Origin: Phlebiopsis flavidoalba
Lineage: Eukaryota; Basidiomycota; Agaricomycetes; Polyporales; Phanerochaetaceae
Direction of reading: 5' to 3'
DNA length: 64,000 nt
Assembly (NCBI GenBank): GCA_035772785.1
Contig: JAOCPU010000007.1
Span: 808,944-872,943, forward strand
Shown: positions 56,001 to 64,000 of the stretch, piece by piece
Layout of the letters: each line of letters opens with the position of its first letter
Position numbering within the stretch: position 1 is the stretch's first letter
Program-made: the position numbers and the translations under genes
The notes under the pieces: model-generated
What the model was told of the DNA's origin: nothing
Database searches by the model: none
The model's input: the letters and a program-made list of their open reading frames with translations, nothing else

Positions 56001-57950
56001 TCGTCGCCTCACGGGTCTTTGAGGATTCTCCTTCAAGATTGTTTCACGCGAGAAGCCAGGCGAGGTCCTTCAGCACAGATGGCCGGGTTCACAGTCGATA
56101 CACGTGATTTTCTCTCGAATGCGCGACTAGGTTCTGAAATAAGTTCGGGCGTGGACAAATCTTGTGCTGCCTGAGGGTCCGTAATGAGCGGTGGTTCGGG
56201 ACTGACGACGTATTTGGTGTACATGTCTGCAAAAAAAAAAACAGGCGACTGAGAGGTCTATGCCACGTAGGATGCGGGGTGTACTCGCCCGTCCAGATAA
56301 TCTTCACAAGCGCACCTGGAAATCTCGTATACTTCCACGTCATGCCCTCGCGGTCCTAGCAGTTCAGCCAGACGACGAACGCCTGTCATGGTGACTGAAA
56401 AGTACCCGCGAACGAGAGGTACAAGAGCTTGTGCAGCATCGTGAACACCACGACGGCGTCGTCAGTGACGCCTGGGTTTTCGGACACGTCGAGCTCGTAG
56501 AGACACCGCTTCAAGGGCAGTAGAAAGAATATTCTGAACAACACGAGGTGAGCTGCCGCCGTGACCCGCAGAACCCGGCCCTTACGCTTCATTCCCAATC
56601 GAAGTACTCTGCAGCACAGACGGGCGAGCCGAGGAAGATGGCGAAGGCCTGCATGATGTCCGAGTTTCGAAGCGTCGTAAGCGCTGCCGCGCAAGTTGAT
56701 CTCGTGTTCAGGAGAGAAAGCTGTTCGGTTTGGTGAAGACTGTACGCTTGTGGTCAGGGTAAGCTCCCAAACGCCACAACAGATAACCCCTGATGACCTT
56801 GGAACCATGTCAATGGGCATCCAAGTTCAGTCCGCCGTCCTCGCGCCATGGACTATGGAGAACGGGACCAAAATCGAGAAACTCGATTTCCGATGTGCGC
56901 TTAGGACGTTTAAGACGCGCGTTCCGAGGCATCCTAGGAACACGTTTTAGACAGGACGATGACACATATAGTATATGCCGCTCACCGTTCAGGCAGAGGA
57001 TGTCTGCGATGTCCTGATGGCCTCTTACTTGGGTCAGCTTTTCCCTTAGCCGGATTCCGGGAAGGAGTTTGTCCAAGCGGGAGACCAACGTCTTGAGCCC
57101 GCGGGGAGTCTCGGTCCCAATAGCCGTCCCATATAGCTCATCTGGGACAAGAGGTTATTGGTCGAACCTGCGTTTCACCTCAAAGGTCCTCACCTATAAT
57201 GGGATATGAGTAAGTTAGACTTGACCATGAACTCCTGCCGTACCTTCCAAAACAGCAATTCGCTCTTGCAGCTCATTAACTTTGGCTCGCCAATTATAAT
57301 TGCTCCTAATGGGCTGGCGTGGATGCCGGCGATGCTTCACGGGGTAGGGGCTATACGAGCTTCCGCGCACAAAGTACAAGAACCGGTCCGCCTTCGCACT
57401 GAGCTCGAAAGACTCCTCGTTGATAGACGGCAGCGACATTTCGCGTTTCACAGGTCCCTCGAGGTCGCTGAACGTTTCCAGCACGGCCGAAGGCTCTTCC
57501 TCCGTTATGATCGTATCGAGACCAGCTAGAACTAGGGAACCATCCAGGTCATTTGCGCAGGCTAGGGTCGATTACGGTTGTGTCAGCATGGTCGTCCGAA
57601 AGGTCCTCCGCGCCGCCTGGGTTGTAGAAGATCTCGAGCAGGTCGTCGGCAGTCACAGATTTATCAAGCAGCTGCGTGAATGAAGGCAGCAGGTGGTCGT
57701 CTGAGCGAGGAGAAGAGTCTTCGTTGTGCGTTGCGTTGGCTGAGCGGGTTCCGTGTATTTGCTGTCGGATTGTTTCCAGAAACGAGACGGCGGGGACGGC
57801 AGGGCAGTATAGAGGGTTCTGGTCGTCCACTACGGGTATTTCGTGCTCCTTCATGGCTGTCAGCAGATAGTGGTGACGAGCATGAACACTCGTGAGAGCG
57901 TAATTGTCGAGTTGGCGCAATTGCGACTTGGAGGAGACCCAAGATGGCAC
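56001..57950 (-). CDS. hypothetical protein with a leucine-rich-repeat-like C-terminal part
   Basis: The N-terminal exon reads [72 protein letters not shown] and [20 protein letters not shown]; the next reads [40 protein letters not shown] and [13 protein letters not shown] (a short coil). Later pieces: [32 protein letters not shown], and [20 protein letters not shown] with [18 protein letters not shown], which fits an LRR/ribonuclease-inhibitor type strand-turn. Intron signals lie between. An A11 run on the plus strand (56231-56241) followed by GCAG on the minus strand looks like a 3' splice site. No ATG sits at 57950; one lies at 57854 within the exon. F-box or other LRR proteins are possible; not named. 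Confidence 0.55.
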
Positions 57951-58171
57951 GCGTCGTGCGCGTCCGCGTCGCGCTTTGGATCAAAGCGCTTAATTTTCGT
58001 AAGTCTCAGAAATGAAGCTTAATGAAGGGTTAATGAAGCGCAGTAACAAGCGGTGTTATGAAGAGCTGCGGAAGTAAGAACGGGTACTTACTTACGTCAC
58101 TGCTACGCGTTTGAAGACGCGTTTGACTCGGTACTCGGAAGTAGCTGACTGTTTACATTTCTACTACCACC
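57951..58171. promoter_or_regulatory. MINDY upstream region with paired ACGCGT sites
   Basis: About 220 nt separating a minus-strand gene from the MINDY gene. ACGCGT occurs twice, at 58105-58110 and 58117-58122, 12 nt apart and 50-70 nt before the MINDY ATG; ACGCGT is the MluI cell-cycle box bound by MBF-type factors in fungi. Further left, AATGAAG occurs three times (58011-58017, 58021-58027, 58032-58038). Whether either is functional is inference. Confidence 0.45.
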
Positions 58172-59694
58172 ATGGCTGAGCCAGCACCTCCCGTCACTGA
58201 GCCCACAAATGAGACCCAAGCCGTGAATGATACCCATGCATCCCTTGAAGAAATCTGGTACCTCAAGGAGATCCTGTTCAAGCCAGAGCCCTCCGCAGAG
58301 CCCAAACGCTTCAAGATTATAACACAGAACTTCAACGGGTGAGGAGCGCAGTCGTCTCCTCGGCTCAAGATGAGACGTTCACCGCTGCTGACGTGGCTTC
58401 CAGGCCGTGCTCCTTCATTGCCATATGTGAGTCTCTGTGTGACCGATACGGTCATGAGCATGTTCATTGAATGAGGATAGGTAATATCCTCATTCTTCGG
58501 GGCAATATCGAGATTCTGCCACCGGGACGAAACAACGTATCCTATGAGCAACTCGCGCAGCTGGTTGGCGAATACCTCTTGATTTCGTGTCCAGACGTCG
58601 ATATCTCCGCCGCGCTGTCCACCATGCCGGTGACGAGAAGTGAGTTAATCATAACGCTGTGCCGTAGATGCCATACTGAGCTTGCTACCCAGAGGGGATG
58701 GATCTGAACCCTTTATTCACAGGCGTGACTGCCTTCCGCCCAGCCGGTTCTGGTGGCGAACTCAAACTCTTCGAACATGCTGGCATTTGAACTCGTCCAC
58801 GGATGGCTGGTAGACCCAAGTACTCCGGAATACCACATTCTATCTAAATTAGAAGACTACGATACTTGTGTCAACTTAATTGCGGAGGCAGACCACCTCT
58901 CGCATGGTCAATTTCTACAAAGCGAAGAGGAACCATCCTCCTCGTCAGGGCCGAGTACGAGTCACAATCGTAGTAACTCGCTGTCACCCGATGAGCAACA
59001 GAAGATTGAACATGGTGAGCATCACCGTGCTTGCGCTCAGCTCACAGCCACTAAAGGCTCTATAGCATTGGCGATACGCTCTTTCTTGGATACCACCTCA
59101 TCACAGTTAACATACTACGGATTATTTGCCCTAGCAGCTAAGCTCACACCTGGATCTCTCGTTGCACTGTTCCGCAACTCTCACTTATCGGTACTCTACA
59201 AATCCCCTAATCCTGAAGACAGTGCATTGTATACCCTCGCCACACAGATCAAGTCTTCATCCACGAACCCATCCGTCGTCTGGGAACGGCTCGAGGACGT
59301 CGACGGAGGATGGTCCACATTCGTCGACTCGGACTTCGTACGAGCCACACCCGCGGGCGGCGACTATGCCGGACATACCGGGAGAAAGTGCATTGGCTGC
59401 CATCGAGGGCGATCTGGGTGCCCTGACCCTCGAAGAGCGGGGCCGAGTGCGTATCTCATCGTGGTATGACCCGCCTGAAAGATTTCGCTAACCCCGGATG
59501 ATGCCAGTTTTACGAACTTGCCCAGCAGCTCCAGGGCGCAGGAGGACGAGCAGGTGCACCGCATGGAGGCACAACGACGGCAGGAGGCTGCCGAGCGCGA
59601 GCAGCAGGAGAGACTCGACAACATGAAGCGCGAGGCACAGGAGGCGGCAAAGAAACAACGCAAGTCGAAGAAGGGCGACTGCATAATCATGTAA
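58172..59694 (+). CDS. MINDY-family (FAM63) Lys48-specific deubiquitinase with C-terminal CaaX box
   Basis: MINDY enzymes trim Lys48-linked ubiquitin chains. ATG at 58172: MAEPAPPVTEPTNETQAVND, then IWYLKEILF, RFKIITQNFNG; a 65-nt intron (58339-58403) joins in frame to PCSFIAIC, so the catalytic Cys codon (58408-58410) sits right after a splice site; NILILRGNIEILPPG, VSYEQLAQLVGEYLL, FTGVTAFRPAG, ELVHGWLVDP, YDTCVNLIAEADHL, AIRSFLDTTSSQLTYYGLFA, GSLVALFRNSHLSVLYK with the catalytic His (59182-59184), SVVWERLEDVDG, FVDSDF. Then a ubiquitin-interacting-like DPDFALARQLQAQEDE, a charged coil EQVHRMEAQRRQEAAERE, a basic patch KKQRKSKKGD and the end CIIM, TAA 59692-59694. One extra T near 58788 and a few later indels break the frame. 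Confidence 0.93.
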
Positions 59695-60138
59695 ATCTGT
59701 ATAATAGGATGTTAACTGGGCTATGGCTGTGTCTCCGGTCCTAGTCGATGGGCTGACTGCCGACGGCCATTTATTCTGACACCGTGCTCGCTACCATGCT
59801 GTACGCCACACCTGCACCCATCAAGCTTCCAGTGTTGGATGCTGTGCGGTTTCAACTCAAATACCAGTTATGGATAGTCTAGTGTTCAGCTACCCTGCTC
59901 TCCATGTCCATCATGCTGGCCGTTTTTACCAAGTTTCTATCGGACCCTCCCAGTGTCTGGCCTGGCCCTGGGGTGCCATGATGCTACCAACGAGGCGTTT
60001 CGATCAAAAGATCATACGGCTCACCGTTTACCACCCCGACCCAGTCCCTTTAGCGTGTGTACGGCAGCTCACCAAGCCGTCCTCAGGCCCCTTCGACGTG
60101 CCACTGCCCATTTCTCGCGTCCACCCAGCACGAACACC
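59695..60138. other. intergenic between MINDY and FAD monooxygenase
   Basis: About 440 nt; no gene. Probably MINDY 3' UTR followed by the promoter/leader of the monooxygenase gene. Confidence 0.4.
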
Positions 60139-62073
60139 ATGGCAAACTCGCCTTTACGTTCTGCTGCTGTATTTCGTAGAACGCTACCGCTAACTAGTAT
60201 TTCCAGTCAAGCGCCAACGGGCAAAGCGGCCTTTTCCGATCAACTTTTGTCATTGTCGGTGGCGGTAAAAATGCTTCCGTTCGCTTCCTTGTCGCTCCTC
60301 TTGAGTGCTGAGCGCGGAATTCAGGACTTTTTCGGGCTCTCATGTGCCATCGCGCTGAGAAGGGCAGGGTCACAATGTTGTCGTGTTAGAAAGAGAGGAG
60401 AACATTCCATTGGTGAGCACAAAATTATTTACCGCCTGCGGATGTGGCAAAGTACGATGCTGAGTTGTAATCAGAGCGGCCCCAGTGGAGGCTGTAGGCT
60501 CACCCCCAATATGACCAAAGTCCTTATGAAGTGGGGTCTGATTGACGAGCTACACAAGCGTAGCAGTCCGGTGCTGACCACGGTCAATTTCTACCAATGT
60601 AACAAATATTCCTCGCGGCATCTCGGGTCTCGCTCCACTCGCATCTATCAAGGCATAGAAAATAAGTGGCTCGGCAACCACATTTACAAAGATGACGTCC
60701 TAGAAGAATGCGGAGGCGGGCATTGGGTCTTCGTGAGCGTAGGTCACGTCACACGATCCGACATGCCCAGGCTCAGATTCATTCCGTTTCTAGCATATGG
60801 ATCTTCGTGGCCTCCTGTACGAGACTGCAAAGACAGATGGTGTCGATATACGCACGGGCTGCGTAGTTACATCCATTCATGTGGACGCTCATACGGTCAC
60901 ACTTGCGAACGGCGAAGTCGTGTCAGGAGATGTCGTCGTAGCTGCAGACGGTGCTGCCGGCCTAGGACGACAGGCGTTGGCGGGACACGAATTGAAAGCA
61001 TCTCCTGGGGGATATGTACTCTACACGTGAGTGGGAAAATTTGCACCCACTGGATGATTCATCCTGAACAAATTACACAGTACAAGTCTACCAGCCAACC
61101 TTATTTCTGAGGTTCCTGAAATTAAAGGTGCGGCGCGTCTGATGGCGACGTAGTAAGTCTATTTATAGAGGTGCCGGATGCGACACCTCATAAACTCACT
61201 TATAGAATGCTGTGTCCGTTCATTATGGCGACGGAATCATATGCATATATTCATATCCTGTGGTAACGTGTCCTCCATTTATGATTTTGGCACTACCAGC
61301 TAATGTTTAGTAGAATCCTGCGGGTGACCTCACGGTACACATATATGGCCCGATGACGGTCAGGATGGCGCGTGGGACGGCCAAGCCCTCGCCAGTGTGG
61401 TCGACGTTGTAAGCGGTCAAGCACCGTGGTAAGTTCTATACCATATATAAGCTCCGTCGAGGCTCAGAAAGATGGGTGTCAGGGTTGAGAGACTATCAAA
61501 ACTCGTCGCGCCGGCGAGCCGGGTCCGTGACTGCAATTATGAGGACCTAGACGACTGGGTTCACGCTGGCAGTACTCGTCTAGTTGCTGTCGGTGCCGCA
61601 GCTCATCCTTTCCCAGTAAGACTCTAATGTGTTCTCAGTGAGCCCAATCCTGACGTGAACCGGTGCAGGAGGGAAGTCTCCAGACTTTCGGCATGCTCGT
61701 GGAAGACGCCGCAGTACTGGGAAAGTTGTTTTCCTACCTCCAGACCGAGGACCAGATTCAGAATATTCTATGGGGGTTCCAGGACCTCCGGCAGTCCCGA
61801 TGTGCTTCCGTCAAGGACCGTGAGATGCACCGCGCGCGGCTGTTCACGCTCAAATATGGTCCTGAACAAGTTTTTGCGCGAGACGCGTCATTTTCGCAAG
61901 GAGCAGACCTCGGTCTGTATTCTCTGGAAGAGCCACGTGTGCTTTTCACCTATGACTGCGACGAAGCTGGTGCAGATTGGTGGCATGGTTGGGGTTTGCT
62001 GAAGGAGGTCGCGCGTCATCCCAGGCCATCGGTTAGTGCAACCGGTCAAAGTCGGCGTGGAGGTGGAAGTTGA
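60139..62073 (+). CDS. FAD-dependent monooxygenase (salicylate hydroxylase/PHBH-like)
   Basis: A flavoprotein hydroxylase of the group A type that uses NAD(P)H and O2 on aromatic or related substrates. ATG at 60139: MANSPLRSAA, FVIVGG, and after an intron GLSCAIALRRAG (Rossmann GxGxxG split by the intron), HNVVVLERE-like, NMTKVLMKWGLIDELHKRSS, HWVFVS, then MDLRGLLYETAKTDGVDIRT, GCVVTSIHVDAHTVTLANGE and VVSGDVVVAADGAAGLGRQA (DG motif, 60900-60970). Next ATESYAYIHILPAGDLTVHI-like, RVERLSKLVAPASRVRDCNY and DLDDWVHAGSTRLVAVGAAA with HPFP, then EGSLQTFGMLVEDAAVLGKL, FSYLQTEDQIQNILWGFQDL and REMHRARLFTLKYGPEQVFA. The GDAAHP-type FAD motif reads GAAAHP. The final stop is placed at 62073 but could be earlier. 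Multiple introns and breaks. Confidence 0.87.
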
Positions 62074-62235
62074 GGCGGCAGTCAGTTGAGCTCGGACGAT
62101 TGATCTCGGGAATAATCGCGTAGGATTGATCGAGCACGCAGTCTACATCAGGATATACCTTCCCTGCATTCGTAAAGTTCACAACGGACCCCCATAGGAC
62201 GAACAACCCGGTAAAAAGAAAGGCGGTAAATGGCA

Positions 62236-63914
62236 CTATGATTCCACCAAGTTTAGAATGCCGATTAAGACCAGACACACGGAGTAAGCTCCCGTCATAT
62301 AACCTACGGGTGCAGTCATAGTCAGCTGTTGACTTATTTATGCATGAAGTGGACAAACTCACTTGAAATAGTGAAAGCACTCGAGACATCATCAGTGAGG
62401 GCACTGTAAATGATTGCGAGGATGAGGGAGGCTACCACGGGCAAGATGACCGCGACGGCAATACGAGTCAAATGGAACCTTTCCACAAATTCGATTCCGA
62501 GATCGGTACGAGAAGTCAACACCGCCATGAATTCGTGCTTCCCCTTCATCGTATGTGGGTGGCTAAGTAGATATCTCAGTCGCATATTTTTTCGACGGGG
62601 AAACCTTGGCGGGGCCTATACGCTGCGGAAATACTATCGTATGGTCTGCCTGTAAACAAAACGTTCAAATGGTGTAAGCGTATATATGTATCGTCAACAT
62701 ACCAAGACCATGGTTATAGAGCTATTTCATTGGTTGTGTCAGTGCAAATTGAGTCGCCGATTTGGATGTTACACACCTTACACTCCGTAAAGAGAGCCAT
62801 CTCCTCCAGGGACCGCGGAGTCGATTGTATGTGTGGTTCAGTTCACGTAGCACGCTTCGTCGTCCCAAGCCGCTTTTATCTTAACGTAGGTAAAATTGAA
62901 ACCTCTGAAGGCTTTCAAAGGGAAGACCTTCCAGGGGGGTGACCATAGATTAGGATCGCAAGAAAACGTTTTTAGCCAGGAATGGATGTCCCAGACCTGC
63001 TGCGAAGGCGATATTGGGGTTTGGGGGCGATTGTATTTTGAGACCGTCTATGCTAATTTCGTTCTCTTGTCCCCTAGTTATAAGATGACCGGGCGAAGGA
63101 GCCTCACCCGGTACAGTGATCAAGTCTCTCAAAGACGGGTTATCATACGATTTGCGCCCTGTATCCATATTGTTGAACCGCCTTTCCATCCCTGCCAGGA
63201 CTTCCATAATACGGAGTTGTGACATTTCAGAACCGCACTGTGGCGACGACTGAACAGTATCGGACAATCGTTCCATTGCGTCCTGCAACCCCGTGACAGT
63301 CCCCCTTGAAAGTTTTTGCAATACACGGTGTCAGTGAGTTTTCTGACTCTATCAATATGTTTTTGTTTTTCGGTCAAATCAAACATACAATGGAGTCACC
63401 TACATCACTGGTGCTTCGTAAAGCATTCTATCATTGTCACGTCTAGTGCCCGTTCGGGAGAGATACGTCGTCTTGATGGGGACGGGGAAAATCTCCTGTG
63501 GAACGGCTCCGTTTTACTGCGATGACATGAGGACTCCTGGTTCGCGAAGATGGGTTACGGTCCTGCATGCGTCTCGAATTGGACCGGATCCACGGCGACT
63601 CACTCTAACGCAGTAGAACAATATTGTAGGCCACGACTGGTGCATGCGGGCGGGTAGAACGTGGACCGCACGCTAGACTTTTATCTCCTGCCCACACCTG
63701 ATAATAAAACGGGTTGCAAGCGGCGCGACGTATGCAGATCTTGAGCGAAGTGGAGGAGGTCCACGGTTGTCGTACGGGACTGCTCGCCGAGTTTTCGTAA
63801 GAGGTGATCTTCGAGAGACGGGTGCGGTGACTCCTTGGCTGACTGTTTTGCGTAGACGCAAGTGATCTCCGAGAACGAGCACGAGGACTTCTCGATGAGA
63901 AGTTCTCGGATCAC
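62236..63914 (-). CDS. hypothetical polytopic membrane protein, possibly partial at the right edge
   Basis: Exons read from right to left: IRELLIEKSSCSFSEITCVY, SLEDHLLRKLGEQSRTTTVD, LLHFAQDLHTSRRL (63700-63914); KQKHIDRVRKLTDTVY, TGLQDAMERLSDTVQSSPQC, EMSQLRIMEVLAGMERRFNN (63180-63390), a helical region; then LGIEFVERFHLTRIAVAVIL, PVVASLILAIIYSALTDDVS, SAFTI (62380-62500) and, after a short intron, VAGYMTGAYSVCLVLIGILN, LVES with TAG at 62236-62238. Two close C-terminal membrane helices follow an FHLTR turn. This C-terminal pattern looks like one shared by many basidiomycete proteins of unknown function, but I cannot name it. No ATG is seen at 63914, so the 5' end may lie beyond the window. 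Confidence 0.6.
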
Positions 63915-64000
63915 TGGGTGTGTCTCAGAAAGGCCGAATTTCGCCAGGACTTAAGGGGGCATATTCCGCCGTGAATAGGGTTCATTTTTACCCGATAACC

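Noticed and set aside
59953..61110. 385-codon plus-strand stretch at the start of the monooxygenase
   Set aside because: Most of it is in the wrong frame or runs through introns; the conserved FAD and DG motifs are in other frames.
1..64000. prokaryotic features such as CRISPR arrays, operons or ribosome binding sites
   Set aside because: Spliceosomal introns and fungal protein families throughout show nuclear eukaryotic DNA.

Overview
The window is eukaryotic nuclear DNA, most likely from a filamentous basidiomycete (Agaricomycetes). Coding exons are interrupted by short introns of about 48-66 nt with GT(G/A)NGT donors and (C/T)AG acceptors, genes lie close together on both strands, and the readable proteins resemble fungal versions: an HSP30/YRO2-type opsin-related protein, an SPX-domain phosphate permease, a KAPA-synthase-like enzyme and MYND and CCCH zinc-finger proteins. 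I saw no plasmid, phage, CRISPR or intact transposon.

Almost every recognisable gene, including housekeeping ones (POP5, ERV41, ODC, PTPA, Ku70, Grx4), is broken by single-base insertions or deletions, roughly one per 100-300 nt of coding sequence. Family motifs continue in another frame straight after each break. Such uniform damage looks more like an uncorrected long-read assembly than pseudogenes. Gene limits below are therefore whole-locus spans, exon by exon only where stated. Names rest on motif recognition by eye.

Layout. 0-5 kb: the 3' end of an acidic protein gene (+), then a gene for a multi-CCCH zinc-finger protein (-). 5-12.5 kb: coding-looking but unidentified pieces, mostly on the minus strand. 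12.5-22.3 kb: ERV41 (-), diverging from HUS1 (+); a hypothetical gene (-); a MYND protein (+); an opsin-related membrane protein (-); a Maf-type nucleotide pyrophosphatase (-). 22.8-29 kb: an SPX/anion permease (+), then a SAM/coiled-coil protein with a C-terminal membrane segment (-). 29-34.3 kb: no recognisable gene. 34.4-44.6 kb: ornithine decarboxylase (-), the PP2A activator PTPA (-), diverging from Ku70 (+), then monothiol glutaredoxin Grx3/4 (+). 44.7-50.4 kb: an unknown small gene (+), a TBC Rab-GAP (-) and COA6 (+). 51-64 kb: a hypothetical gene (+), POP5 (+), an AONS/BioF-like enzyme (-), a single-pass membrane protein (+), a hypothetical protein with a possible LRR segment (-), a MINDY deubiquitinase (+), an FAD monooxygenase (+) and a membrane protein running towards the right edge (-).

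There is no operon-like logic. The genes serve secretory traffic (ERV41, TBC GAP), DNA damage response (HUS1, Ku70, perhaps PTPA), phosphate uptake, polyamine and biotin-type metabolism, RNase P/MRP, cytochrome oxidase assembly and ubiquitin editing. Several neighbours are divergent pairs sharing 0.2-0.8 kb of upstream DNA.
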